64,000 nucleotides of DNA from Hypericum androsaemum (lineage: Eukaryota > Streptophyta > Magnoliopsida > Malpighiales > Hypericaceae): assembly GCA_963995505.1 (NCBI GenBank), contig OZ023186.1, forward strand, positions 20,343,570 to 20,407,569, read 5' to 3'. The notes beneath the pieces were generated by a model, which saw only the letters and a program-made list of their open reading frames with translations, was not told where the DNA came from and searched no databases. Both the position numbers and the translations under genes were made by a program. Positions 1 through 13,900 of this stretch are shown here, piece by piece (positions within the stretch are counted from its first letter, which is position 1; the number at the start of each line of letters is the position of its first letter).

Positions 1-2789
1 AGACAAAGGAATAAGACAAAACCAAGAAAAATGTTTTATAGAGAACTTAGCTTGATGGATGATTAAGCCACGTACATGAACTAAAAGAATGATAAAATAA
101 TGACATTACCAATTTTTGTTATAAGCTCATTCTCTGTCATACTCACCTAAAGATGATAATAATGACAGTACCAATTATTCAACTTTGTCAATTACTAATA
201 GATATTACTGTTAATTAGTCTTAACTACATCTAAACAACTTTTATTAAAAAATGATAATGCTCTTACTGATTCCAATATATTTGTACTTTTTACCAAACA
301 AACCCCAAGTGCATTTCTAGGGCAGTGCACTAACAAAGAAAGTGAAAAGAAAAGAGAAAAGAAGCGAAAAAGAGGGGTCGGCGAGGAAATATCAAAATAT
401 TGAAACTGACGAGGAAAGTATAGATTTTTCATTGTTGTCACTTGATCATATATTTCATAAAAAATGTTGAAAATGTAGAAATCCATAATTTAAACCTTTA
501 AATTGAATATAAAATTATTAACAAGTATTACACATTGCAATTTGGGTTATGTTTAAAATAATCTATAGATGATAAATAAAAAAGATAGTACCAAATTTGA
601 ATGCTGTCTGTTTCTTTTTTGTTTTCCGGCCTTACTGGTACTTCAAAGAAGTTGGAAATTAAGATCAGGACGGCACTTTGTGAGGTTCGGGCTAAAATGG
701 CCTGAATAATTGACTTCGCAATAGTTGTCAATGTAGGACATAGATCTTGGCAAATTATTAAGGGTCAAATCTATCAAAAACTTGGAAGACAGAGAGCCAA
801 TATTGAAAAGATACGAAGCATATGTTTTTATATCACTTATATCCGGACACTCTACACACATTGTCTCAACTAATATAGGCGTGAATAGTGAAAATAATAT
901 TTGACCCAATGTCACAAGGCGTATAAGGATCTGACGAAAGTTTAGGGTTCAATCTTTGCAGAGGTAATTATAAGTGTCAAAAGTTTTTTTTACAGAACAA
1001 TCCAAGTTCGAATAAGATAGAACTTTGAAAGGTGACATGCCTCTTCAAACAATTATTGCTGCATTTTTAATGCCAGAACTCGAGATATCTTTGTTAGGCT
1101 AGAACAATATTCTCACAAGTTGGTCTAAGTGATTCTCGGTAGATACGAAGTGTATGCGTGAAAGCAAAATTAAATTCGTATTAATTTTTATCTCCTAGGT
1201 GGATGGCTATATCTGTTTAGGAAATGGTCATATGGAGAATCCCTAGTGGTTTAGTTGATGGGATTTCCATTAAGCATGTTGACAAATCTTATTTTGGATC
1301 CATGATTGTGTATTATTAGGACTTTTGGAGCTTAAAGAGGCCCAATAAGGTTGCAAATCAAGTTTTACAACCCCCGGAGCACGTGTGGGTCAAGTATCAA
1401 CAACAAAGTCTCAATCACGGTTCAATTCAACATACTATGCCACTAATTGGAATTAATGCCCAAAAGTAACTGTATGATGGCCCTACCAAGTAACAAAAGT
1501 TTGTGTTTATAAAAATCAAGTAAAACTTAATCTATGTGTTGTTATAGATTAATCGATGTATCGAGTAAGAGTTTTGAGAACTTTACTATTTTAAAGCTCG
1601 ATAGGGAGAGCATTGTTGTTTCTATGACCCAATTCAATTAGAACTTAAATTATTCGACTTGGTAAGTGCCTGAAAATATATGCAAACCCATGATATGAAA
1701 AATTAAAGAAACACAAAAAGATTCAATGAAGATTGGAATCCAATTAGACTTCGATTAAAGTTTTCCCAAATGAGGAAGGAAGGGAGCTAGATGTGTAGGG
1801 AGGAACATGAAAGTTACATGGCATCATATGCTATTTTACTGTAATTAACTGATGAACCCTAAGCCATGTGAGTGCTCATCCACTGGATGCACCTTCCATA
1901 CTTAAATTTCTGATCTCGATCCTAATTGTCCAGTAAGAAACCGAGAAAATTCTAGATCAAGTCACGTGAATTCCCATCTATTATCCACGATCAGATCCCA
2001 ATTCCCCCATTTCGATTATAAATTTTCAGATCAAGTACATTGTGAAGGGGTCATGTTGTCTTTCTCTCTTCTGATTAGATCTAAAGTACAATATTAGAGG
2101 AGAAACATACCATTCACAGAACCAATAAGCAATTTGAATCAACTCATAAAAGAGTTGTTTTAGCTTAACTAAAAAGTCTCGAGTTCGAACTACTAAGAAC
2201 GTAATAATTGAAGTTCGAAATATTGAAAATTTTTCAAAGGACATTTGATCTAACGACATAAAGTGTAGCAGAAATTAACGAAAATATATGGTCCAATCTG
2301 ACATATGTAACTATTGGTGTAAAAATTTACTTATATAAAAAATAATTATCACTTTTCAAATATCATAGAAACTAGATACCATATGGTATAAAACAGAAAA
2401 CACAGCACCATTAGGAAATTTAGATCCATCTTATAGTGCTGCCGCTTTAAATGACATAATGGGCTGTCACTGATTTTATTGCAGATGGTACTCGACAACT
2501 ATGTACATAATTATTCGAAATCAAACCTTGCATTATTCCATATTTAATCTTCTGAGTGGCAGCTCGTGACATCCAACATGTACATGAGATTTAGATTAGT
2601 GCTCACCTAGTGTGGTAACTGGTAGGTTGTTCACTTCGGGATCGCCCCTTACCAACTTGTCAGATAAATGCTCGATTTTATGATAAAATTTTCGAGTGGC
2701 ATTTCATTCATGACCAACTTGTCTGTTAATTATTCAACATCATTCGGTTCAAAACTCTATTTTGTTTCATATTGATCATGAAAAGATCA
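1..2789. other. AT-rich intergenic DNA
   Basis: No open frame here has a recognisable domain, and the short ones are scattered over both strands. I see no LTR pair, tandem array or RNA gene. Probably old, eroded repeat DNA. Confidence 0.6.
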
Positions 2790-2797
2790 CCAGTGAG

Positions 2798-3253
2798 CAT
2801 GGTTTTAAAACCCGGCCCGGAGCTACGACCCGGAATTCCTACCATTTTCCAGGTCGGTCGGTTGGACCGGTCGGACTAAAAATATTTTTATTTTTAAATA
2901 TTTTAAATAATATATATGTAGGTTAAAATATACTTATTTTCCATGCAAAAAAAAGTAGACTTAATTTTTTATCTCTCCACTCTATAAATCTACTTTTATT
3001 TATTTATTTATTACTTTATAAACTTGTCAAATCAATTTTTTTCCTCGAAAATCACCAAAAAAAGTCAATTTTACCCATTTTTGTACTAACCGAGTTCGAC
3101 CGGTCAGGATGGACCTCAAAATCAGCCGATCCAACTGGATTTGGTCCGGTTAGTACAGACCTCGGTCAAAAACCTAAAAACGACCTGATCTTGTGCCCAT
3201 TTTGCAGTCCAACCGATCAGACCACCGGTCGAACTGCATTTTTTAAAATCATG
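2798..3253. mobile_element. hAT-like MITE, 456 bp
   Basis: The ends form a short imperfect inverted repeat: CATGGTTTTAAAA on the left and, read on the other strand, CATGATTTTAAAA on the right. The element is flanked by a perfect 8-bp direct repeat CCAGTGAG at 2790..2797 and 3254..3261. An 8-bp target duplication is typical of hAT elements. The interior has many CCGGT/GGTCGG-type motifs in both orientations and no coding capacity, so it would depend on a transposase made elsewhere. The superfamily assignment rests on duplication length only. Confidence 0.75.
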
Positions 3254-3261
3254 CCAGTGAG

Positions 3262-4548
3262 AGAATTTTGTAAGTCTTAATATTACTACATTCTCAAATT
3301 TTAGTATACGACACAACGGTATCTTTAGCCCCCAAGACACATACTTTTTCTCCTGGCTAGTTGCCCTAAAACCCAGAGTAGTTCAGAAATGACCATTATG
3401 ATCACAAATATTGTAAATTTAAATTATATTTTTTTATACATAATATATGTAAACGGGAGCTAATGTGAGACCCATGTATTTGTCTCTTCTTTTGATGTTG
3501 CCGGTGTCCTTATTATTTTGTTTCTCAAGGTTAAGGTCATTCACATATCTCATGTTCTAAACACCGGATATTTCCTTCCCCCTAGATATATATTTATTCG
3601 GATCATTAAGAATAAATTAGTATTAAATATTTATTTTGTCACATTTTAAAAATCGTATGGACACAAATTTAATTTAGATGTCATAACACAAGATGAAACA
3701 ACCAAAAAAATTATCTTTAATTTGTAATATGCTATTGGCAGTGCGTACTTTTTCTTAGACATTGATGCCAAGTAGCCATCGATCATATACGCCAAATTAT
3801 CACAGCCAAAAAGTTGATATTAGTTTTCTGATGATATGAGCTGTGGCTTTTTTTTTAATTTCCATTTTCCTTTGAGGGGTCCATTTCATATATAGAATCA
3901 CGTCCGGCCATTTCATTTCACTTTATACATCCACAATTTCAAGGACAAGAAATTGCACATTAAATTTTTTTCTGTACGGTAAGAAATAAATAAATCTACA
4001 CATTAAGAAACAACAAATTTGAATTCTCTTTAATCAGATTTTCAATTGAATCAAAACTATTCATTTGTATAATATCATCTTAGAATATGGTATTCAAATT
4101 AAAACATGAAAATTTTAACATAGCGAATGTTCGAATACCACACAAATAAACGAAGCTACACGTAATAAAAAGGTTGTTATGATTAAATTCACTGTCACAC
4201 GGGATAATTCAATGTTGAAAGATCACAGGAGTGAGAGTGAGATGGAAAAGGAGAGGGGAAGAGTACGCTTCGCCTTTGGACATTGTCTAGTCCTTTTGGT
4301 CACTGTCGATGAACATTAGGCAATTTATGACCACGGAGGTCCTTACCTAGTAATTGCTTTGCTTCCATTTTTTGTGCGACACGATTAGCACGTACGGAGC
4401 TAATTATTGAAACAATACGGTATTCAGATACTTAAGGGACCTAATAAAAATTCTAGCGAAGGATGATTTTTTGAAAGTGACAAAATTTTCTTAACAATTT
4501 TTTAAAAATGTTAGATTTTCAAGAGTTCAATCTTGAAAACTCTTGATT
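3262..4548. other. AT-rich intergenic DNA
   Basis: No coding or RNA feature recognised. The stretch ends at the 5-bp target duplication of the copia element that follows. Confidence 0.55.
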
Positions 4549-4553
4549 CAACT

Positions 4554-4825
4554 TGTTAGAAATTTAGCAACTTAGAGAACAATACGCGCAAAGAACACGG
4601 GCATAATAGATAATGTGGTTCGGCCTAATGCTTATGTCCACAGAGAGAAAGGAGAACTTTTATTTATGGATCCAAGCCACAAAGCAATACAAAACCCTTG
4701 GGTAACATGCCTTTATATAGAGGCAAACCCTTGTACATCAAGTTATCTATTTAGGTTAAATTAGGAGTCTGAAACAAAACAGAAAAATAATTCCTCTTTT
4801 ACTTTTGTCCTCACCAAACTTAACA
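4554..4825 (-). repeat. 3' LTR of the deleted copia element
   Basis: This 272-bp terminal repeat matches 6790..7061 almost throughout. It is downstream in the element's own orientation. A TTTATATAGAGG-like segment is shared by both copies. Confidence 0.92.
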
Positions 4826-5090
4826 ATCTCCACCTTGGCGAGAAATCATCCCGTGGACAAACCATGAAGCTCCATCCGAACTTCAACAAAATTCCACATT
4901 GACGAAACACTGCCCCATGAAGAGATGAGATCTTGCAAGACCAATTTGACTCCATCGATTCTACTTCAAACCATACATACACCGCCATCAATAAGACCAT
5001 CTCAACTTTCTCACCACCTTAGTCAATCACTTGGAGCCAGCCCCCAAGCTCTAGCTTCCGAGCTTGCTTGGCATCTTCCCTTCAATCTTC

Positions 5091-5149
5091 ATCGAACCCC
5101 AACTAGCAAGTCCATCTTCTCCATCGAACCCCAACTAGCAAGTCCATCT
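5091..5149. repeat. 32-bp tandem duplication inside the deleted copia element
   Basis: The motif starting ATCGAACCCCAACTAGC occurs at 5091 and again at 5123, giving two adjacent copies of a 32-bp unit. It lies in the non-coding stretch before the 3' LTR. Confidence 0.85.
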
Positions 5150-5257
5150 GCTGAAGTAAACTTGTGACCAATAGATGCGCTCTCTATTTTTCGGTCAACC
5201 CCATGTTCCGCAACCTCGAACTGCTTTTTCGCTGGACCTTCTTGCCTCAAACTAATG

Positions 5258-6762
5258 CTACTTGCCATAGCATACAACGGACAACTTTTTGTTCCACCAA
5301 GTAGAACCCTCGACATGTCCCGGTACTCCACCGTTCGACCTTGAGTGAGATACCCGATTCGCCTGTGGTGCTACCAACGGCTTCGCATTTCCCATGCAAA
5401 ACCTACCCAACACCTTTGAGGAGCACGCCCCTTTAGACAACCATAGCGAGAACTTGCTAACTTTATCTCCGCGAATCCCAACTCCACTCAAACCATTCAT
5501 GTCAAGCCTTTGCTCCATCATAGAAGAGCTTTTCTCCCCTCTATCGGAACCCAACGAGGTGACTCCACCTACAATTGTGTTCCCCACTAACCTGTAGGTG
5601 TTCCTAGCATCCCTTTCACCCTTCATCACCACCTCAGCATCCTTCTCCACCTCAATTAGCCCACCTACAATCTCATAGCTATACCCGCTACAATCCAAGG
5701 CTCCTAGTGAGATCAAATTCCTCTCCAAATTTAGAATATGCCTAACCTCACATAATTTTCTTTCAACACCATCCCACATCTTGATTCTCAAGTCTCCTAT
5801 GCCAGTAATTCTACAAGTAGAACCATCACCCATAGTCACCATAGATGAATCAACGAATTTGTACGTGTCGAACCACCCTTTCTTGGGCGTCATGTGAAAG
5901 GAACAAGCGCTATCCAAAATCCAGGAATCAGAATACTTTGGACTTGATAAAACAGAAAGAAGATAACCATCCGACCCATCTGAATATGAGGCCACATTCA
6001 CGGAACACGATCCTTTTCCCTCTCGATCCCGAGTTCTTCTCGGATAATTTTTCTTTACGTGCCCTTTTTCTCTGCACTCGAAGCAATTTCCTTTGAACCT
6101 CCTCGACCTCGACCTCGACCTCGACCTGGATCCTTTTTCATCTTCACTATGACCACCATGGCTACCCCTCGCAACTAGCCCTTCCGCTTGTTCATCGCCA
6201 GTTTTTCTTCTTTGATGAAATCCTAGCAGAGCACTTGTGATATCTTCCAACACCAGGGACTCATTCCCCCAAGTTAGAGTTGTAACCAAATTTCGTAGGA
6301 GCCTGGTAAGGAATTCAGGAGCAACAATGCCTTGTCTTCTTCTTCGAACTTCACATCAACCTTTCTCAAGTCGCTCACAAGTTGACTGAAAATATTAATG
6401 TGTTGGCTCAAATCTGAGCCCTCCTCCATCTTGATCCCATACAATCTTTACTTAAGATAAAGCTTGTTCGACAAAGACTTAGATATATACCTTGCCTCCA
6501 ATTTCTTCCATACCTCAGCTGGTGACTCCTCATCCATGACATGATACATCACATTATCCGCCAAGTACAAGCGAATTATCGCCATCGCTTTGGCCTCCAT
6601 CTCCTTCCACTCTTGCTCGTCCATCTTCTCGGGCTTCTTCTCTGAGAGCGCGATGACCATCCCTTGTTGCACGAGGAGATCCTTGACACGCCTTTGCCAT
6701 AACCCAAAATTTGATGAACCATCGAACTTCACAAGAGCAAACTTCGCGCCGTGATCCGACAT
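5258..6762 (-). pseudogene. Broken copia gag-protease remnant
   Basis: Translation starts at ATG 6762 with a typical copia gag N-terminus (a KFDGSSNFGLWQRRV stretch). An in-frame TAA stops it at 6448..6450, and a 1-base loss near 6290 changes frame. The frame that follows carries an arginine/serine-rich tract and a zinc knuckle whose last cysteine is not conserved (CFECREKGHVKKNY). After that comes a protease-like motif DSACS in place of the usual DSGAS. Its last part resembles the region just after the RT core, so integrase and most of RT are deleted. No functional product is expected. Confidence 0.85.
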
Positions 6763-6789
6763 CCTCCAACCTTAGCTCTTGATACCACT

Positions 6790-7061
6790 TGTTAGGAATT
6801 AAGCAACTTAGAGAACAATACACGCAAAGAACACATGCACAATAGATAATGTGGTTCAGCCTAATGCCTACGTCCACGGAGAGAAAGGAGAACTTTTATT
6901 GATGGATCCAAGCCACAAAGCAATACAAAACCTTTGGGTAACATGCCTTTATATAGAGGCAAACTCTTGTACATCAAGTAATCTATTTAGGTCAAATTAA
7001 GAGCCCGAAACAAAACAGAAAAATAATTCCTCTTTTACTTTTCTCCTCGCCAAACTCAACA
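6790..7061 (-). repeat. 5' LTR of the deleted copia element
   Basis: Partner of 4554..4825, 272 bp. On the minus strand it is followed at once by the tRNA-Met primer-binding site, which makes it the 5' LTR. Confidence 0.92.
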
Positions 7062-7066
7062 CAACT

Positions 7067-10000
7067 TTATTAATTTTCTTGCTAGTTGATCTTTTCGGAG
7101 GTTGTTTACTGGTTTATTAATTCAGAACGGAACGTATGTTATATATATATATATATATATATCATGCACACAATCTAAATAGTCATTTATTATGATCTAT
7201 CTTAGCATATATCTAGGAATATTCAATTTGCGAGTTGAAGAAAAATAGAAAATGGTAGTATCCTCCAATTAACTTTAGATCTCATTAATGTTCAGTATGT
7301 GATATATAATTCAATTTTGGAATCAGGCCAGCTCGTGATCTAATAAATTCAATAATTGTCGTTGGCCATGGATATATACATTGGTAAGAAGCGAGCCAAC
7401 CTTAATAAACTTGCTAGGCGTGATCTTGTCACTTCCATCTCAGGGTATTAATTAATCTCATTATGTTTTTATTTTATTTTTCCTGAAACAATCTCGTAGT
7501 CAAATATTGACTAGCATAATGGATTGAATATCTATTTACGAATCAAGTAAGGTTATACATCTTGATATAACTCTTCATATCAAATTTTGAATGATTTCGT
7601 GTTCACAAATTCAAATTGATTCATCTGATTAAGATAGAACAATATTTGATTAAGTAGTTTATGTTAAACTTTTCTTAATCAACAAGTAAATGATAATTAA
7701 TTAGACCGCTCCCGACAGGGCAGCTGGTTTGCGGCTTAAAGAAACCCTTTGGATGTGCACTTATTCCCTTATGCATGTGCACCTTCACTAACCCAATAAA
7801 CTAAACAAACACATCACCTCTCACTCTCTCAGTACGTAACCCTTAATTTATTTATTGCATTATACATCTTTGAGATTTGATTGCTTTTGTAACAGATCAC
7901 CCCTAACATTCTGCTGCATCCCTAGTTATTAGGTATTTTTCTTGTGAATCTTTGGTATTCTATTGGACTCAATTTAGGGACGTTTCTTTTTTAAAGGTAA
8001 ATAGTTTGAGTCTTGGACTTTTGTGAAGTTATTTTACATTTTGTAATGTTAGACTAAATATTTTTTAACAATTTAGGGACAGTTCTTTAACTCAAAATCT
8101 ATGTAAGCGAGTAGTTACTTTGACATAGAGCCAAGTTGATTTTCCCATGTTTTACCTCCCTCGCTAATTAATTTGATACAATAATGTATAGATTATGTGC
8201 TCTTTTTAATTCATTATATTCGAAACGAATATATATTTTGAGAACAAGCTTCAGAATTGCTATATGTTTATTTATTTATTGGTTTTTTTTTCAAGGTTGA
8301 CTTGTAATTTTAATTTCTTGGGAACTTCTGGATTTTATGAAAATTAATGGTAAAATCTTTTCAATAGACCCTCTCAAATGAGGTTTAATGGGTAAAAATT
8401 TATACGCGATTGACATATCATCATAAATAGAAAACTCGATTGTGCGACATCGACAAATCATAAGATTTTTTTCAACGATATAAAACGTAATAATAATTTT
8501 ACAAAAATTCATAATATTATTTTGACATAGCATAATATAGTGTAAAAATTTACTTCTAAAAAACTATTTTCATAACATGTTACAAGACTACATATAAATT
8601 GGGCATATATACTCTCACCATCAACCAAAATGAAATTTCTCAATATGATCTGTCACGCAATATTTATTAATTAAAATTTGGTCAACAAATGTAATATCTT
8701 TCCTATCTATTTGCTCTATGCCACATGTCCATGATTAATGAATCACTGGTAAGCTGTAGCGAGGGATATAGTATGGCAGCTTCAGCAACTGCAACCACAT
8801 GAAAATTCGATGGACCACCGTTGCTATTAAAAACATGATATAAGACACAAACCTGCTTCATCTTATGGATGATGGTACTATGCATGCACGATCCAGCTAG
8901 GGCAGGATCCATCCACTAATTTTATTTATCCACAGAATAAATGAAAAAAATATCAGTTAAAACATTAGAATTACCATATTCAAAATTTTCAATACACGCT
9001 CCTTCGAACTAAGTTTTTCTGGCCAAAATTTACAAAGATTTTGATTTTATCAACGTAATATGATACATAAGTCGTGCGAGTAATAATAGGTTTTCTGATC
9101 AAGCCGTTTTAATATCAAATAAGAATTTCTATATAACGGGCTATGTGAATGACTGATTTTTGGTTTTGGTACCAAGTGAAAATTTGTAAAAATACTAACC
9201 GACAGTAGAATTTTAAATAAATTTGGGCCCATAACTGCTCTATTTATTTGGGTCCATGCCTATCTAATACAAAATTTAAGAAAACCCACATCCCAAAACA
9301 TTGGACCACCCACCCTCCCAATTTTGAGTGACCATTCTTTTCTTATTTTAATTGTGTTTGGTTGTATTCATTTTTAATAGGTTCTCCATAATATTTATGA
9401 TAACGTGAATTATTTTCTATTCGTTGCTGGGAACTGAAAGCAACTTCTGTTTGAGTCCAACTGTTTGATTAAGATAGACAACATGGGGAGTGAAAAAGAT
9501 ACACATTAATTAGTTGTTTTATAAAATTTCATATATTTTAAAAAATGTACTGCAACATATTAATATCGATTCCGAGTAACTATTAAGTTATAACAATTCT
9601 TTGAGCACTTATATAATTATTATTAGACTAGGCTGTAGAATATTGGGAATATAGTATGAACTTGATCCCTGACCTGTGGATTAATAATGATGCAGAGATT
9701 TGGCAATTTCGATTTTACCTTTCTGAACTTGATATAGCTTGATCCGGAAAAGGGAAGCAAGCAGTTACATATTACCTTAAAAGAGGAAACTGACCAGGAT
9801 TGCTCTAAAAGCCAAACGATACGACTCATCGAAAACCATGCATATAAACCAATTGATTTTTCCTTTTTTTTGTTTTATTGATTTCAATTGTTCAGATGTT
9901 TAGTGAAATTATTCGGGATCTGGACTCAATAATTCATATTTGAACATAGATGGTACACAACTAACAACTTAAAGATAAAAGCTAGAACAATTCATCTTTT

Positions 10001-10900
10001 GCGAGATCATATAGGATATTTAGAAGCAACGAAATCTAATAATTTTGAATGGCGCGATTTAGGATCGTGAACTATTATCTTACGTGCCAAGAAGTGGGTG
10101 ATTTGGTTGGGTACAACGACAAATTTGGGTGGACACTGGACAAGACCTCCTCCTGCATCTAGATTCACTTAGGATGAATTAATCTTGCACTTTTAAGGAG
10201 AATTGATTGGAGCTTGTCCCGATCTTTTTGCAGATGTGTATAAATGTACTAGATGATATAAAGTTAATTTTTTTTTGGCAGAAATAAAGTTAATTATTTA
10301 TCAAAAATAAGTTAGAACAATCAATAATTTTCATAGTTCAATCAGTATTGGTAAAAAGGATGAGCGCTTTTTGGCTCACCTACTGACCGGCTATGCAAGT
10401 TCATGTGGGCCTATTTGGGTTTTATGCAAGCATGCAGAAGGCTAAACAAATAATAATCCCAATATTGATCATATATTGAAGAAAACTGGAAGACCCAGAA
10501 AAAAATCCAATACAGTATGCAAGCACATGATTTGCACTAAAGCACAAAGAGATCCCACCCCAATTAAAATTATACATCCACATCCACCATCTACATGTCT
10601 CAAATAACAAACAACTTTAACTAAGAACTATAGCTAACAAGGACTTAAATTAATTGATATAGATTTATTATAGTTTAATCAGTTTTTGAGTTGGCGTTCT
10701 TGATAACACAACAATATTAAATACTTCTTTAGAGAACTTTGTCAATTTTTAAAAATTCTATCCGACTCAAATTTGAATTAGTCGACTAGTCAATCGCACA
10801 TATAACAAAAAAAAATGTAACAAACAGGTATACCAGTGAGATTATTAAAAGAGGAAAATGGGGGGGCACTTGGATCCAGATCTTGTGTTTGCTTTTCTCC
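7067..10900. other. AT-rich intergenic DNA with an (AT)n microsatellite
   Basis: No gene recognised. A dinucleotide AT/TA run lies at about 7139..7162. The last few hundred bases form the upstream region of the receptor kinase gene. Confidence 0.55.
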
Positions 10901-10908
10901 TATAAACA
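10901..10908 (+). promoter_or_regulatory. Probable TATA box of the receptor kinase gene
   Basis: TATAAACA lies 64 bp before the ATG at 10965. That would put transcription start near 10930. It also argues against a longer reading frame that opens further upstream at a GTG codon (10836). Confidence 0.55.
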
Positions 10909-10964
10909 AAACATGGGTTTCCCCCCTCACCAATCCCAAACCACACCACCACCTTCTCCAAGAA

Positions 10965-13900
10965 ATGCCTTCACCTCCAAACAACCTCCTCCTCCCTCCC
11001 AACATCTTCTTCTCCTTGGTTCTACCATTAGCCTCTCTCTTTCTTCTGTTCCATCCTTGCCACTCCATTGATGATCAAGGCCAAGCTCTTCTGGCATGGA
11101 AGAGGAGCTTCAACAGTTCCATTGCACTATCCACATGGAACCCTTTAGACCAGAGCCCTTGCAAGTGGCCAGGAGTTACTTGCAACTCCAATGGAAAAGT
11201 CATAGAGATTGGACTAAAGGGAGTTGACTTGCAAGGTCAAGTACCCTCCAATTTGCAGCCTCTCAAGTTCTTGCAGGTGCTCAACATCACCTTGGGGAAC
11301 CTCACAGGGGGAATTCCCAAGGAGCTTGGAGACTATGGGGAGCTCACTTCAATCTCTTTGAGTGATAATTCTCTATCTGGAGTGATTCCTGATGAGATTT
11401 GCAAGTTGACCAAGCTGAGGAGCTTGACCCTTGATGGGAACTTCCTGGAAGGTGCTATTCCTTCTTGTATTGGGAATCTTTCCAGCTTGGAGCACCTGAT
11501 CCTCTTCGACAACAAGCTGAATGGAGAGATTCCGGGCAGCATCGGAGACCTGACGAGGCTCGAAGTGTTTCGAGCTGGTGGGAACAAGAACCTCAAGGGG
11601 GAGCTACCACAGGAGATTGGCAACTGCTCTAACTTGGTCACATTAGGCCTTGCGGAGACCAGCATTTCGGGGAGGCTACCGACGACGATCGGGAAGCTGA
11701 GGAGGATCCAGACCATTGCCATTTACACGGCTCTCATGACGGGCTCTATTCCGGAGGAGATTGGCAGCTGCACCGAGCTGCAGAACCTGTACCTGCATCA
11801 GAATTCTCTGACGGGTTCGATTCCTAGGCGGATTGGAGACCTCACCAAGCTCCAGAGCCTCTACTTGTGGGAGAACAACTTGGTCGGTACAATACCTGAC
11901 GAGCTAGGCAAGTGCACTGATCTCACTGTGGTTGATCTCTCCGAGAATCTACTAACAGGAAGCATACCGCGAAGTTTCGGGAGCCTTGTCAAGCTCGAGG
12001 AGCTTCATCTCAGTGTTAATCAATTGTCAGGAGCTATCCCAGTTGAGATTTCCAATTGTACATCTCTTTCTCAGCTTGAATTGGACAACAACCAGTTGTC
12101 TGGGGAGATTCCTGCTCTTATGTCCAATCTCAAGGGCTTGAACCTGTTCTTCGCTTGGCAGAACAATCTAACAGGCAGCATCCCGGAGTCTCTCGCGGAT
12201 TGCGAGAATCTTCAGGCTCTTGACCTGTCCTATAACAGTCTCATTGGTCCCTTGCCGAGGAGAATCTTTGGCTTGCAGAATCTCACCAAGCTGTTGCTTC
12301 TCTCCAATGACATATCCGGGTTCGTACCTCCGGATATAGGCAACTGCACCAACTTGTACAGGCTGAGGTTGAACGACAACAAGCTGTCTGGTATCATTCC
12401 CTCGGAGATTGGGAGGCTGAAGAGCTTGAACTTCGTTGACTTCAGCAATAACCATATTGTTGGAGGCATCCCGCCTTCGATATCCGGATGTGATAACCTT
12501 GAGTTCCTTGATCTACACTCCAATGGCCTCACAGGTCCGGTCCCGGATACTCTGCCTCAGAGCCTGCAGTTCATGGATGCCTCTGATAATAGGCTCACAG
12601 GTCCACTGCCACGAACCATCGGATCGCTGACCGAAATGACCAAGCTCAATCTGGCAAAGAATCAGCTGTCCGATACGATCCCCGCGGAGATACTATCTTG
12701 CAGCAAGTTGCAGCTGTTGAACTTGGGAGAAAATGGCTTCTCTGGAGATGTTCCAAAGGAACTAGGCCAAATCCCTGCGCTCGAAATCTCTCTCAACCTC
12801 AGCTGCAACCAATTCTCTGGTCAAATCCCATCCGAATTCTCCGGCCTGGACAAGCTAGGAGTTCTTGACATCTCCCATAACGGCCTCAGTGGAAAGCTGG
12901 ATGTTCTAGCCAGCCTCCAGAACCTGGTCTCTCTTAACATCTCCTTCAATGACTTCTCAGGTGAGCTGCCTGACACCCCATTTTTCAGGAACCTCCCGAT
13001 CAGCGACATCCAATCGAATCGCGGCCTCTACCTCTCCGGAGGAGTAGTGACACCAGCTGGTGGCATTGGACCTGGAGGACACGCTAGATCAGCACTGAAG
13101 CTGGTGATGTCTGTTCTTCTCAGCCTGAGTGGGGTATTAGTACTACTCGCAGTCTATGTGGTTGTTCGAGCCCGAATCGTGCACAATGAGCTGATGGAAG
13201 CTGATAACTGGGAGGTGACATTGTACCAAAAGCTCGACTTCTCCATCGACGATGTCGTGAGGAACCTGACATCAGCCAATGTGATAGGCACTGGCAGCTC
13301 AGGAGTGGTGTACAAGGTGGTAGTTCCGAACGGAGAGACGCTGGCAGTGAAGAAGATGTGGTCATCCGAAGAGTCAGGAGCGTTCGCATCCGAGATCAGG
13401 ACGCTTGGATCGATCAGGCATAGGAACATTGTCCGGCTTCTCGGGTGGGGATCAAACAGGAACCTGAAGCTGCTCTTCTATGACTACCTCCCTAATGGGA
13501 GCTTGAGCTCGCTCCTTCTTGGTACCGGCAAGGGCGGAGCAGAGTGGGAGGCCAGATACGATGTTGTCTTGGGCGTGGCTCATGCTCTTGCATACTTGCA
13601 TCATGATTGTGTCCCAGCCATCCTCCACGGAGACGTCAAGGCCATGAACGTGCTGCTCGGTCCGAGATACGAGCCTTACTTGGCTGACTTTGGTCTTGCT
13701 AGAGCTGTCAACTGCTGTGATGTTGATGAATTGGGAAAACCAGTTCACAGGCCTCAGCTTGCAGGTTCTTATGGATACATGGCCCCAGGTATCCGGATTG
13801 AGATTATGAGAATATCGATTTTCGACTGGAATTATCTATTATCTATTGGTGGATTACTGATAATTGTGTTTTTGTTTATGTTAGAACATGCATCAATGCA

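Larger units (their letters stand above)
4554..7061 (-). mobile_element. Internally deleted Ty1-copia element, 2.5 kb, minus strand
   Basis: Two 272-bp direct repeats (4554..4825 and 6790..7061) bound the element. They start TGTT and end AACA, and a perfect 5-bp target duplication CAACT flanks them at 4549..4553 and 7062..7066. Read on the minus strand, the 5' LTR is followed by a methionine-tRNA primer site (TGGTATCAAGAGC, about 6775..6787). The other LTR is preceded by a purine tract (about 4826..4838). The interior keeps gag and a protease-like part and then jumps to what looks like the end of the reverse transcriptase. Integrase and the RT core are gone, so the element cannot move alone. 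The LTRs differ at several positions, so it is older than the copia element at 19.4 kb. Confidence 0.92.

Noticed and set aside
10836..10964. A 43-codon upstream extension of the receptor kinase frame
   Set aside because: It starts at GTG, lies across the TATA box and lacks family similarity; the signal peptide begins at ATG 10965.
11333..11722. Long antisense frames within the receptor kinase and the copia polyprotein
   Set aside because: They are shadows of the coding strand with no domain of their own.
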